Assembly: GCF_000382265.1 (NCBI RefSeq)
Contig: NZ_KB907978.1
Location: forward strand, 62,001 to 126,000
Direction: 5' to 3'
Source of the DNA: Yoonia vestfoldensis DSM 16212
GTDB lineage: Bacteria > Pseudomonadota > Alphaproteobacteria > Rhodobacterales > Rhodobacteraceae
Length of the DNA stretch: 64,000 nt
Shown: piece by piece, positions 44,590 to 53,339 of the stretch
Numbering within the stretch: position 1 is the stretch's first letter
How the letters are laid out: each line of letters opens with the position of its first letter
Notes under the pieces: generated by a model
The model's database searches: none
The model's input: only the letters and a program-made list of their open reading frames with translations
What the model was told of the DNA's origin: nothing
Made by a program: the position numbers and the translations under genes

Positions 44590-45423
44590 ATGCGTGCAGT
44601 TTTTGGTCTGGTACTTCTTGTCGGCATGGGCTTGGCGGGCTTTGCCGTTTACATGGTGAACCAATACATGGCCTCCCAGACCGCGCAGCTGGACCGGGCG
44701 CGTCAATTGGCAGCGACCGCGCTTGCCACGGTAGAAGTCTATGCAGCAGCGCGGCCCGTGACATACGGTGAACAACTGACCGCGGATGATGTGCGGATCA
44801 TCTCATATGCGCGCGATTTCCTGCCGGAAGGCACATATGCAACCGAAGAGGAGCTGTTCCCGCTTGGAACGCAATCACCTCGCGTGGTCGTGCTGCCCAT
44901 GCTCGAGAACGAAGTCATCATGTCCAACAAGGTGTCCGAACCAGGCGCAAGCCGCGGCCTGACCGCATTGGTCGAACCGGGATTGCGTGCTTTCCCGGTG
45001 CAAGGGCGTGTCGCGACCGGTTTCGGTATCCTGCGCCCCAATGACCGGATCGACGTTTATTGGACCGGCAGCCTGCGGGACGGACGCGAGGTGACGAACC
45101 TGATCAAGTCCGGCTTGCAGATCATCGCCGTGACGGGTGACCCCGAAAACACAGGCGGGCCCCAAAGCGTGGTCGTGCAGGTCACGCCAGAAGAAGTGGC
45201 CTTGCTGACGCAGGCACAGAACAGCGGGCAGTTGACGCTGTCGCTTGTCGGTGCGGGCGACGTGGCCGTCACTGGCCCCGTGACAGTCGACAATTCCGCC
45301 CTGACCGGCGAGCAGGATATCGTCGTGGAAGCCGCGCCCGTCGTCGAACAAGAACGCCAATGCTTCGTGACTCAGCGCAGCGGGACCACAAGCGTCCAGG
45401 TCGAGATCGAATGCTCTGACTGA
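44590..45423 (+). CDS. cpaB: Flp pilus assembly protein CpaB (RcpC)
   Basis: Inner-membrane/periplasmic assembly factor of 277 aa. The N-terminal helix (VFGLVLLVGMGLAGFAVYMV) is followed by a SAF/antifreeze-like domain with ARPVTYGEQLTADDVRII near residue 55. Then come EPGASRGLTALVEPGLRAFP near 115 and the RcpC-type segment FGILRPNDRIDVYWTGSL near 145. It is thought to contact the secretin. Its stop lies 40 bp before a perfect intrinsic terminator, so transcription of cpaB ends here. Confidence 0.93.
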   Translation: MRAVFGLVLLVGMGLAGFAVYMVNQYMASQTAQLDRARQLAATALATVEVYAAARPVTYGEQLTADDVRIISYARDFLPEGTYATEEELFPLGTQSPRVVVLPMLENEVIMSNKVSEPGASRGLTALVEPGLRAFPVQGRVATGFGILRPNDRIDVYWTGSLRDGREVTNLIKSGLQIIAVTGDPENTGGPQSVVVQVTPEEVALLTQAQNSGQLTLSLVGAGDVAVTGPVTVDNSALTGEQDIVVEAAPVVEQERQCFVTQRSGTTSVQVEIECSD

Positions 45424-45461
45424 TCCCCTACAGGCGACCCCGACACGAAATCCATGAAATC

Positions 45462-45503
45462 AATGCCGACGAAAAGGGTTATTTTCGTCGGCATTTTGTT
45501 TTC
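45462..45503 (+). terminator. Intrinsic terminator after cpaB
   Basis: AATGCCGACGAAAA at 45462-45475 pairs perfectly with TTTTCGTCGGCATT at 45482-45495 around GGGTTA, followed by TTTTGTTTT starting within the stem end. This is a 14-bp stem with T tract. Confidence 0.85.
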
Positions 45504-45705
45504 CGACCGATCCGCCATATTGACGAAATCGGCCGAAATCAGCCGTTCGTATGCCATATATAGACATAAACGCCAGATTAATAGACCAACGCAAAGCTGA
45601 GGTGAAATCGCAAGTGTTGCGCGATGTCCACATTCGGTTTGGCCTCCAACGTATTGATTATTGCAATAAATGCGAGGCTGGCGCATGGTCCGGTCATCAA
45701 GGGCA

Positions 45706-45720
45706 TTAAGACCCGTTTAA
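45706..45720 (+). promoter_or_regulatory. CtrA-type box TTAA-N7-TTAA upstream of cpaC
   Basis: TTAAGACCCGTTTAA matches the CtrA consensus (TTAA, seven bases, TTAA) exactly, ending 30 bp before the cpaC start codon. In Caulobacter CtrA controls pilus genes, and in Rhodobacteraceae it controls motility and competence. The position is close to the likely transcription start, so CtrA could activate from the -35 region or repress. It rests on the sequence match alone. Confidence 0.55.
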
Positions 45721-45750
45721 ATGAGGCGTGATCGGAGAGGCAGGTCACTT

Positions 45751-47181
45751 ATGAATTATGACAGATTTCTAAAAGCCGTACTGACGGGCTTGACGTTGTC
45801 GTTGACAACGGTCGTGCCGGCCATTGCGCAGGATAGTGCATTGCGCGTGCTGCGCGGTGCCGCGTCAAGCGCGCTGGACGTTCCCATGAACCGGGCCGTT
45901 GTCGTCGAAAGCGACGTCCCCTTTACCGAGCTGTCGATCGCCAATCCTGGCATCGCCGATATCTCATCCCTGTCCGACCGCACGATCTATGTGTTGGGCA
46001 AGGAACCGGGCCGCACCACGCTGACCCTTTTCGGGGCTGATGGACGGCTTATCACCAACGTAGAGGTTCATGTCTCTCCTGACATGGCCGAATTCAAGGA
46101 ACGCCTGACCCAGATCCTGCCTGGCGAGAATATCGAAGTTCGCACCGCGAATGACGGTATTGTCCTGTCCGGCACGGTCAGTTCGGCTGCGCGGCTTGAT
46201 CGTGCGCTCGACCTGGCGCAGCGGTATGCACCGGACCGGGTGTCGAACCTGATGTCGGTTGGTGGCACGCAACAGGTGATGTTGAAGGTTCGCTTCGCAG
46301 AAATGCAGCGGTCGGTCAGCAAGGCGCTATCGTCGTCTTTGGCGTTCAACGGACCTTCGCTGCAAAACAACCGTACCGTCATCGGCGGGACCAACACGGC
46401 TGTTGGTCAAGGCGGTATCAATGGTGTGCTGAACAATTCGGTCCCGACAGCGAATGCCAATAATGGCGCATTTGTCTTCGGGTTCGACGCCGGTGGTGTC
46501 GAAGTCGGGCTTCTTCTTGAGGCACTCGAATCGCGCGGTGTCGTACGGTCCTTAGCGGAACCCAACTTGACTGCGTTGAGCGGTCAGCAGGCGACGTTCC
46601 TTGCTGGTGGTGAATATCCCGTACCGGTCGCGAATGAAGAGGGTGTGATCACCATTCTCTTCAAGCCGTTCGGCGTAGAGCTTAACTTCACGCCGCGGGT
46701 CATAGATGGCGACATCATCAACCTGGAACTGCTGGCTGCTGTGTCGGCAATCGATCCGGCGAACAGCTTCTCGGCAAACGGTTTCCAGATCAGCGCCTTC
46801 AGCCGCCGTGAAACATCAACGACGGTGGAGATGCGCGACGGCGAAAGCTTTGCCATCGCAGGCCTGCTGTCTGACGACTTTACCGATCTGAGCGGTCAGG
46901 TGCCATGGATCGGGGATGTGCCGGTTCTGGGCGCCCTGTTCCGCAGCGCGGAATATGCCCGCCGTCAGACCGAACTGGTCATCATCGTCACACCGCATCT
47001 GGTGTCGCCGACACGCGGTGCCGCGCTTGCGCTGCCGACAGATCGTGTACGGCCGCCGACCGAGCAGGATCTGTTCCTGTTCGGACGGGTTGCAGCAAGC
47101 AGCGCACCAACACGCGGTGGCGCGGGCGAAGTAGCGCGGCAGGACTTCAGCGGGTCCTACGGCTATGTCATGGATGAATGA
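45751..47181 (+). CDS. cpaC: Tad pilus outer-membrane secretin CpaC (RcpA)
   Basis: Secretin through which the Flp pilus exits; 476 aa from ATG 45751 (GGAGAGG upstream). The signal peptide ends near AIAQD (residue 29). An N-terminal T2SS/T3SS pilus domain (VVVESDVPFTELSIANPGIA and IYVLGKEPGRTTLTLFG) and a BON-like part (EVRTANDGIVLSGTVSS) come first. The secretin core follows with EVGLLLEALESRGVVRSLAE near residue 250, and GLLSDDFTDLSGQVPWIGDV then PVLGALFRS near 390. The Gly/Asn-rich loop near 215-240 is the gate region. The OmpA lipoprotein follows after 15 bp. Confidence 0.94.
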   Translation: MNYDRFLKAVLTGLTLSLTTVVPAIAQDSALRVLRGAASSALDVPMNRAVVVESDVPFTELSIANPGIADISSLSDRTIYVLGKEPGRTTLTLFGADGRLITNVEVHVSPDMAEFKERLTQILPGENIEVRTANDGIVLSGTVSSAARLDRALDLAQRYAPDRVSNLMSVGGTQQVMLKVRFAEMQRSVSKALSSSLAFNGPSLQNNRTVIGGTNTAVGQGGINGVLNNSVPTANANNGAFVFGFDAGGVEVGLLLEALESRGVVRSLAEPNLTALSGQQATFLAGGEYPVPVANEEGVITILFKPFGVELNFTPRVIDGDIINLELLAAVSAIDPANSFSANGFQISAFSRRETSTTVEMRDGESFAIAGLLSDDFTDLSGQVPWIGDVPVLGALFRSAEYARRQTELVIIVTPHLVSPTRGAALALPTDRVRPPTEQDLFLFGRVAASSAPTRGGAGEVARQDFSGSYGYVMDE

Positions 47182-47196
47182 TTGGAGCGCGAGACA

Positions 47197-47853
47197 ATGA
47201 AACTCTATATGACGACTGCGCTTGTCGCAGCTACACTGTCCGCCTGCGGTCCATCCGACCCTACTTTCTCGTCCTTCTTCTCTGAAGCGGGCGCGGAGAT
47301 TGATCAGGGCGATTTCGGCAACGCCACCATGAACAACGCCTTGGTGCAATCGGGCCAGCAGGGTTATACGATCAACTTGGCGCGTCGCTTTAATGCGGAC
47401 GTCGATGCGATGGTGAACTTCGAATTCGATTCGGCCGTGCTGGACGCTGACGCACAAGCAACGCTGCGCCAGCAGGCCGATTGGATCCGCCAGTTCCCCG
47501 AAGTCCGCTTCAAGGTCTTCGGTCATACCGATCTTGTTGGCTCTGCCGCGTATAACCGCAACCTTGGTTTACGCCGTGCGCAGGCTGTCGTCGCGTATCT
47601 GACGACCCAAGGCATCAGCCGCGACCGTCTGGAAGCTGTTGTTTCGTTTGGACAAACCCAGCCACTGATCCAGACACCAGAACCCGAACGCCGCAACCGG
47701 CGCACGGTGACCGAAGTGTCAGGCTTCGTGGAAACGAGCCCGATGCTGTTGAACGGCAAGTATGCCGCGGTTGTGTTCCGCGAATATGTTGTCAGCGCCG
47801 CCCCCATAACGACAGTACAACAGGGTGCTATCGCGACAGGAACCGGGGGCTAA
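47197..47853 (+). CDS. OmpA family lipoprotein in the tad locus
   Basis: Outer-membrane lipoprotein of 218 aa from ATG 47197. The lipobox LSAC is at residues 17-20 (MKLYMTTALVAATLSACGPS). The C-terminal OmpA domain binds peptidoglycan: VNFEFDSAVLDADAQATLRQ near residue 70, FKVFGHTDLVGSAAYNRNLG near 105 with the NxxLGxxRA motif. It sits between cpaC and cpaE, the position of cpaD in Caulobacter, and no cpaD is present. It may anchor or pilot the secretin to the cell wall. A hairpin follows and then a 238-bp gap. Confidence 0.88.
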   Translation: MKLYMTTALVAATLSACGPSDPTFSSFFSEAGAEIDQGDFGNATMNNALVQSGQQGYTINLARRFNADVDAMVNFEFDSAVLDADAQATLRQQADWIRQFPEVRFKVFGHTDLVGSAAYNRNLGLRRAQAVVAYLTTQGISRDRLEAVVSFGQTQPLIQTPEPERRNRRTVTEVSGFVETSPMLLNGKYAAVVFREYVVSAAPITTVQQGAIATGTGG

Positions 47854-47867
47854 GCCCGACCGAATTT

Positions 47868-47895
47868 GTTTACGCCGGCATCGTCCGGCGTAAAC
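47868..47895 (+). terminator. Hairpin after the OmpA lipoprotein gene
   Basis: GTTTACGCCGG at 47868-47878 pairs perfectly with CCGGCGTAAAC at 47885-47895 over a six-base loop. There is no T tract. It begins 14 bases after the stop. The rest of the gap to cpaE (up to 48091) holds no gene that I can support and probably carries a promoter. Confidence 0.55.
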
Positions 47896-48091
47896 ACTCC
47901 GTGATATTTGACAAGATCGTCGCAAAATTCCGCACAATGACGATGTTTTGGTCCAAATCTCGACACGATTCCCCCCCACATTTAGGAACAACCACTATAC
48001 TGTCGCCTGCATGGCCATTGTGTGGCAGGTTGCAGCGGTCGGTCCTTCTATGCCGTGGGAAATCTGCAAGAAATAACCGAGGACGAACACT

Positions 48092-49336
48092 ATGAGCACG
48101 AGCCCGGTCGTTCAACACGACCCACCGCCGATCGTTGCCTGCACCATCAGCCGTGATGTGCAGATTTTCGATCTTTTGATCGAAGACATGGAATCGGCTC
48201 TCGGTGATTCGTGGGGCGATCTGAGCTTTGAGGATGCGGCGGCCTTTCTGGCCCAACCCGAGGCGCGTGCGCTCCAATTCGTCACTATCGCCATGGATTC
48301 GCAGGACGAGGATAACCTTGACCGTGTGTCCGAAATCATCGCCGCAGCCAAAGCCGCGCGGATCAAGGTTATCCTGATTGCCGAAGACCTCAGCCCTGGT
48401 GCCCTGCACAAGTTGCTGCGCGAAGGCGGCGATGAATTCGTGCCCTACCCTCTCCCTGAAAACGAGCTGGCCCGCGCGATCGAACGGGTCCTGACCATCG
48501 ACGACTCTGTCCAGTCATCGGGCGGCAATGCGAAGTTCAAGGCCACAGGCGACAAATCCGGTGTGGTCATTCCTGTTCACGGGTTGGCCGGGGGCACGGG
48601 TGCCACGATGCTTGCCGTCAACCTGGCGTGGGAATTGGCGAACATCGATCCGAAAGACCCGCCCAAGGTCTGCCTGATCGACTTGGATTTCCAATTTGGC
48701 ACGGCCTCGACCTATCTGGATCTGCCGCGCCGCGAATCGGTTCTGGAAATGCTGACTGATACCGCGGCGATGGATGCCGAAAGTTTCATGCAGGCCTTGT
48801 TGACCTATGGCGACAAGCTGCATGTGCTGACCTCGCCGACAGACATGATCCCGCTCGACATGATTTCGCCCGCCGACATTACCCGCGTGATCGAAATGGC
48901 CCGGGTCAATTTCGACTATGTCGTGATCGACATGCCATCCACGATGGTCGAATGGTCGCAGACCGTGTTGGAAGCCGCCCATGTCTATTTCGCGATGATC
49001 GAACTGGAAATGCGGTCCGCCCAGAACACCCTGCGCCTGAAACGCGCGCTCCAGTCCGAAGATCTGCCGTTCGAAAAGATCCGTTTCATCCTGAACCGCG
49101 CGCCGGGCTTTACGGACCTGAACGGCAAGAGCAGGGTGAAGCGTCTGGCGGAAAGCCTTGGGATCTCGATCGAAGTGCTGATGCCGGATGGCGGCAAAGT
49201 CGTCATGCAAAGCGCCGACCACGGCACGCCGCTGGCCGAAGGCAATGCAAAGAACCCGTTGCGCAAAGAAATCATGAAACTTGCGAAGTCGGTGCACGAG
49301 GTCAATATGGCCGCTGCCGCCGACGCCAAAGCATAA
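48092..49336 (+). CDS. cpaE: Tad pilus localisation ATPase CpaE/TadZ
   Basis: MinD/ParA-like protein of 414 aa that places the pilus machine at the pole. Residues 1-135 are an atypical receiver-like domain (ACTISRDVQIFDLLIEDMES). The ATPase domain begins with VIPVHGLAGGTGATMLAVNL near residue 152: the P-loop lacks the signature Lys and the Lys of GKT/S, as I recall from TadZ proteins that bind but barely hydrolyse ATP. VCLIDLDFQFGTASTYLDLP near 193 and YVVIDMPSTMVEW near 275 are the A' and Walker B motifs. ATG follows a CGAGGACG site. Confidence 0.92.
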   Translation: MSTSPVVQHDPPPIVACTISRDVQIFDLLIEDMESALGDSWGDLSFEDAAAFLAQPEARALQFVTIAMDSQDEDNLDRVSEIIAAAKAARIKVILIAEDLSPGALHKLLREGGDEFVPYPLPENELARAIERVLTIDDSVQSSGGNAKFKATGDKSGVVIPVHGLAGGTGATMLAVNLAWELANIDPKDPPKVCLIDLDFQFGTASTYLDLPRRESVLEMLTDTAAMDAESFMQALLTYGDKLHVLTSPTDMIPLDMISPADITRVIEMARVNFDYVVIDMPSTMVEWSQTVLEAAHVYFAMIELEMRSAQNTLRLKRALQSEDLPFEKIRFILNRAPGFTDLNGKSRVKRLAESLGISIEVLMPDGGKVVMQSADHGTPLAEGNAKNPLRKEIMKLAKSVHEVNMAAAADAKA

Positions 49337-49346
49337 GAGGCGAACC

Positions 49347-50801
49347 ATGTTTTCAAAGTACAAAAAACCAAGCGTTCCTCTGCCCGGTGCCGCAGGTTCG
49401 GCACAGGCAGGCGGCCCGAGGCCCGTTGCCGTCGCGCCCAAAGCCGAGGACGCGCGCCAGTCCCTGATGAAAACCATGCCCGCGCGTCGCCCCGCCGAGC
49501 CAGGCCCAGGTGACAAAGACAAGCGCCGCAAGGACCGTTTGCAGGAACTCAAGCTCGACCTGCACAAGGCGCTTTTGGAAAATCTCAACCTTGCAGCGCT
49601 CGAAACCGCGACAGAACAGGAATTGCGGACAGAAATCAACGCGATCGCCAACGAAACGCTCGAAGAAATGGGCGTCGTCCTGAACCGGGACGAACGCCAG
49701 ACGCTCAGCCAGGATCTCTTTTTCGAGGTGACGGGCCTTGGCCCGTTGGAAACCCTGCTCAAAGACGACACGGTCAACGATATTCTGGTCAACGGCCCGC
49801 AGCAGATTTTTGTGGAACGCAACGGCAAGCTTGAACTGACCGATGTCACGTTCAAGGACGAACGCCACCTGTTGCGCATCATCGACAAGATCGTGTCGGC
49901 CGTGGGTCGTCGCGTTGACGAAAGCAACCCCTATGTCGACGCCCGTCTTGCAGACGGGTCGCGTTTCAACGCCATGGTCCCGCCGATCGCGGTGGATGGA
50001 TCGCTGGTGTCGATCCGGAAATTCAAAAAGGACAAGCTCGGGATCGAGGATCTGGTCCGCTTTGGTGCCTTCACTGAGGAAATGGCCGCCTATCTGCAGG
50101 CCGCTGTGTCAACCCGTCTGAACATCATCGTGTCAGGCGGTACGGGTTCTGGTAAAACAACGACGCTGAACGCGCTGTCGGGCTTCATCGACGATGCCGA
50201 ACGCATCCTGACAATCGAAGACACCGCCGAACTTCAACTGCAACAGACCCATGTGGGCCGGATGGAAAGCCGCCCGCCCAACGTCGAAGGCAAGGGCGGC
50301 GTGTCGCAGCGCGACTGTCTGAAAAACGCCCTGCGGATGCGCCCTGACCGGATCATCGTGGGGGAAACCCGCGGCGAGGAAGTGATCGACATGTTGCAGG
50401 CCATGAACACGGGCCACGACGGGTCGATGACAACGATCCACGCCAACTCTGCCCGCGACGGTGTCAGCCGTCTGGAAAACATGATCGCAATGGCCGGTAT
50501 CGAGATGCCGATCAAGGCGATGCGCAGCCAGATCGCCTCGGCTGTGAACCTGATCGTGCAGGCGTCGCGCCTGCAGGACGGGTCGCGCCGCATGACGTCG
50601 ATCACGGAAATCACCGGGATGGAAGGCGACGTGATCTCGATGCAGGAAATTTTCCGCTATCAGCGTGTCGGCCTGACCCCCGACAACAAGATCATCGGCC
50701 ATTTCACGGCGACTGGCGTGCGCAGCCACTTTTCCGAACGCTTCAAGCTGTGGGGCTACGATCTGCCGCCGGCGATCTTTGAACCCATGGTCGCGGAGTA
50801 G
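49347..50801 (+). CDS. cpaF: Tad pilus assembly ATPase CpaF (TadA)
   Basis: Hexameric secretion ATPase that powers pilus extension and retraction; 484 aa. The N-terminal 70 residues are Pro/Lys-rich and flexible. Then comes the TadA N-domain, [20 protein letters not shown] near 120. The core follows with Walker [19 protein letters not shown] near 263, the Asp box [20 protein letters not shown] near 290, Walker [21 protein letters not shown] near 330 and the His box [17 protein letters not shown] near 355. It starts 10 bp after cpaE and is followed by tadB after 5 bp. Confidence 0.95.
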   Translation: MFSKYKKPSVPLPGAAGSAQAGGPRPVAVAPKAEDARQSLMKTMPARRPAEPGPGDKDKRRKDRLQELKLDLHKALLENLNLAALETATEQELRTEINAIANETLEEMGVVLNRDERQTLSQDLFFEVTGLGPLETLLKDDTVNDILVNGPQQIFVERNGKLELTDVTFKDERHLLRIIDKIVSAVGRRVDESNPYVDARLADGSRFNAMVPPIAVDGSLVSIRKFKKDKLGIEDLVRFGAFTEEMAAYLQAAVSTRLNIIVSGGTGSGKTTTLNALSGFIDDAERILTIEDTAELQLQQTHVGRMESRPPNVEGKGGVSQRDCLKNALRMRPDRIIVGETRGEEVIDMLQAMNTGHDGSMTTIHANSARDGVSRLENMIAMAGIEMPIKAMRSQIASAVNLIVQASRLQDGSRRMTSITEITGMEGDVISMQEIFRYQRVGLTPDNKIIGHFTATGVRSHFSERFKLWGYDLPPAIFEPMVAE

Positions 50802-50806
50802 ACAAC

Positions 50807-51772
50807 ATGATTTCCATTGAACCAGTCATCTATGTTCTGATCTTCGTTGCCGTGCTGGCGCTCGTGCAAGGCGCCTATCTTGTAATTTTCGGCAAGTCGA
50901 TCAGCATGGACGGCAAGGTCAATCGCCGCCTTGAAATGCTCGACAAGGGCGGCAACCGCGAACAGGTTCTTGATCAACTCCGCAAGGAGATGACGCAGCA
51001 TATGAAGTCGCAAAGCATTCCGATCTATTCGTTGCTTGCGAACAAGGCCCAGAAAGCGAATATCGCGTTCACGCCGGTCCAGATCATCATGGTGATGGTA
51101 GCTGTCAGCGTTGCGGCCTTTCTTATGCTGACGGTCTTTACGGCCGTTGCACCGCCGGTCCGCATTCTTGTCAGCCTGCTGATGGGCGTCGGCGGGGTCT
51201 ATGTCTGGATCAATCGCAAGGCCACGCAGCGGATGAACCTGATCGCAGAACAGCTACCGGATGCGGTCGAACTGATGGTGCGGTCGTTGCGCGTGGGCCA
51301 TCCATTTTCGAGCGCGATCAACATCGTCGCCAAGGAAGTCCCCGACCCGCTTGGTACCGAGATGGGCATCATCGCTGACGAAACCGCCTATGGGCGTGAC
51401 ATGGGTGAGACGCTCAAGGCGATGGCCGAACGGCTCGACAATCAGGATTTGCGGTTTCTTGCCGTGGCTGTGACCATCCAGCAATCGTCGGGCGGGAACC
51501 TTGCCGAAATTCTGGACGGTCTGGCCAAGGTGATCCGGGCCCGGTTCCGCCTGTTCCGGCGGGTCAATGCCATCACCGCCGAGGCGAAATGGTCGGGAAA
51601 ACTGTTGTCGGGGTTTCCAATCCTCGCGCTGATCGGCATCAACGTCGTGCGGCCCGATTATTTCGACGAGGTCATGCAAAGCCCGCTGTTCATTCCCGCG
51701 TGTTTTGTCGTTGCGACCTTTCTGGTGTTGAACCTGATCGTGATGCGCGCGCTGACCGATATCAAAGTCTGA
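50807..51772 (+). CDS. tadB: Tad pilus inner-membrane protein TadB
   Basis: Polytopic platform protein of 321 aa with a T2SSF domain. A first membrane helix is at residues 8-28. A pair of helices near 95-140 precedes the cytoplasmic domain with LIAEQLPDAVELMVRSLRVG then HPFSSAINIVAKEVPDPL near 150-185 and LDNQDLRFLAVAVTIQQSSG near 215. Two C-terminal helices finish the protein. It pairs with TadC to form the base on which CpaF acts. Confidence 0.94.
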   Translation: MISIEPVIYVLIFVAVLALVQGAYLVIFGKSISMDGKVNRRLEMLDKGGNREQVLDQLRKEMTQHMKSQSIPIYSLLANKAQKANIAFTPVQIIMVMVAVSVAAFLMLTVFTAVAPPVRILVSLLMGVGGVYVWINRKATQRMNLIAEQLPDAVELMVRSLRVGHPFSSAINIVAKEVPDPLGTEMGIIADETAYGRDMGETLKAMAERLDNQDLRFLAVAVTIQQSSGGNLAEILDGLAKVIRARFRLFRRVNAITAEAKWSGKLLSGFPILALIGINVVRPDYFDEVMQSPLFIPACFVVATFLVLNLIVMRALTDIKV

Positions 51773-51782
51773 GGGACAATCA

Positions 51783-52745
51783 ATGGAAGCGATCCAAACC
51801 GCCATCATCAACGTCCTTGGTCCGTTCGGCCCCCTGATGGTCGTCGGCCTTCTGGGGCTGCTCATGGTGCTGCTGACCTTGCCGGTCTTTCTCAGGCGCG
51901 AAGAGGACCCGCTTGACCGGCTGAAAGCCGCGAGCCGACCGACCGGCAAGAAGGACAAGACCGAAAAGCTGCGCGCGGCATCCAGCAAGGACAAACTCGA
52001 AAAGTATTCGACGTTTCTGGAACCGCAAAACGCCGAAGAATATTCCGCGATCAAGCTCAAGCTTTTACAGGCCGGCTATCGCGGCAAGAATGCCGTGCGG
52101 ATCTACCACTTTCTGCAATTCGCCCTTGGGATCGCCGGATTGGTTGGTGGCGGTATCTATGCGATGATCCAGATGTCGCAGCGGACAGTGGAAACGCAAG
52201 GTCTGATCATGATGATCCTGATACCGGGGGGCATCGGCTATCTGTTCCCGAAATACTGGGTGACGCGGCGTGTCGAGACACGCAAACAGGCCATCGTCAA
52301 CGCATTTCCCGATTCGCTGGACCTCATGCTGGTTTGCGTCGAGGCCGGACAATCGCTTGATCAGTCCATCGTGCGTGTGTCGAATGAATTGCGCACGGGC
52401 TTTCCAGAGCTTGCCGAAGAATTCGAGATCGTCAGCCAGGAATCGAAGGCCGGCAAGGACAAGACAACCGTTCTCAAGGATATGGCGGAACGCTGCGGCG
52501 TGCCTGACATTTCCAGTTTCGTGACCGTGATGGTGCAATCGGCACAATTCGGCACGTCGATCTCGGATGCGCTGCGGGTCTATGCATCCGAGATGCGTGA
52601 CAAGCGCGTCATGCGCGCCGAAGAAGCCGCCAACAAGCTGCCAACCAAAATGACCCTTGCCACGATGATGCTGACGGTGCCGCCCCTGATGGCGATCCTG
52701 ATCGGGCCGTCGATCTATTCGATCGCAGTCAACCTCGGGGGCTGA
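51783..52745 (+). CDS. tadC: Tad pilus inner-membrane protein TadC
   Basis: Second T2SSF platform protein, 320 aa, with GAGGGAC before ATG. An N-terminal helix (PFGPLMVVGLLGLLMVLLTL) is followed by a charged linker rich in Lys (near residues 50-80). Then come two helices, and the cytoplasmic domain with NAFPDSLDLMLVCVEAGQSL near 170 and SFVTVMVQSAQFGTSISDAL near 245. The C-terminal helix closes the T2SSF fold. It lies 10 bp after tadB and 7 bp before the TPR lipoprotein. Confidence 0.94.
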   Translation: MEAIQTAIINVLGPFGPLMVVGLLGLLMVLLTLPVFLRREEDPLDRLKAASRPTGKKDKTEKLRAASSKDKLEKYSTFLEPQNAEEYSAIKLKLLQAGYRGKNAVRIYHFLQFALGIAGLVGGGIYAMIQMSQRTVETQGLIMMILIPGGIGYLFPKYWVTRRVETRKQAIVNAFPDSLDLMLVCVEAGQSLDQSIVRVSNELRTGFPELAEEFEIVSQESKAGKDKTTVLKDMAERCGVPDISSFVTVMVQSAQFGTSISDALRVYASEMRDKRVMRAEEAANKLPTKMTLATMMLTVPPLMAILIGPSIYSIAVNLGG

Positions 52746-52752
52746 AGGCGCA

Positions 52753-53313
52753 ATGCGAATGACACCGGGCATCGCTGCCCTTGCGTTGGTCATCATGGCC
52801 GCCTGCGGGTCAGGCGGTCTTAACCGTTCCAGTGATGGCACTTTCGCACCGGGCGTCGCCGGGATGAGCGATATCGACGGACTGATCGTCGGTCATCGGC
52901 TGATGGCGGCTGGCGAATATGATCTTGCGCTGAAGGCTTACAATCGCGCCGCCGTGCAGCAGGGTCTGAACGTGGACACGATGTCGGCCATCGGATCGGC
53001 CAATCTCAATCTGGGACGCTTGGGGCAGGCGGAACGCTGGCTACGCCGCGCCGTCGAAGAGGACGCGACATTTCCTCCTGCATGGAACAATCTGGGCGTC
53101 GTTTTGATGGAACGTGGCCAGGTCGGCGAAGCGAGCGAGGCATTCCGTCGCGCCTTTGCCGCAGATAATGGCAATTCGGACGAAATTCGCGACAACTTGC
53201 GCTTATCTCTCGCAAATCTCGACGATTCCGGCGATAATGTGGTAGAGGAAGTGCAGAACTTTAATCTGATCCGGCGCGGTGCGGGCGATTTCGTGTTGAT
53301 GTCGGATCTGTAG
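52753..53313 (+). CDS. TPR lipoprotein of the tad locus (TadD-like)
   Basis: Lipoprotein of 186 aa. The lipobox MAAC is at residues 15-18 (MTPGIAALALVIMAACGSGG). At least two tetratricopeptide repeats are visible: LMAAGEYDLALKAYNRAAVQ near residue 52, and FPPAWNNLGVVLMERGQVGE then ASEAFRRAFAADNGN near 115. TadD-type proteins help the secretin to multimerise. A second TPR lipoprotein follows, so this may be a diverged duplicate. A ribosome binding site GAAGG precedes ATG. Confidence 0.87.
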   Translation: MRMTPGIAALALVIMAACGSGGLNRSSDGTFAPGVAGMSDIDGLIVGHRLMAAGEYDLALKAYNRAAVQQGLNVDTMSAIGSANLNLGRLGQAERWLRRAVEEDATFPPAWNNLGVVLMERGQVGEASEAFRRAFAADNGNSDEIRDNLRLSLANLDDSGDNVVEEVQNFNLIRRGAGDFVLMSDL

Positions 53314-53339
53314 GCAGAGCAGCAAAAGGACGCAGAAAC

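Larger units (their letters stand above)
45424..45750 (+). other. 327-bp gap between cpaB and cpaC: terminator, then promoter region with a CtrA box
   Basis: The left part contains a perfect 14-bp stem terminator (45462-45497). The right part contains a TTAA-N7-TTAA box at 45706-45720 ahead of the GGAGAGG site of cpaC. The middle is AT-rich with no gene that I can support. The gap therefore separates two transcription units inside the tad locus. Confidence 0.65.
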
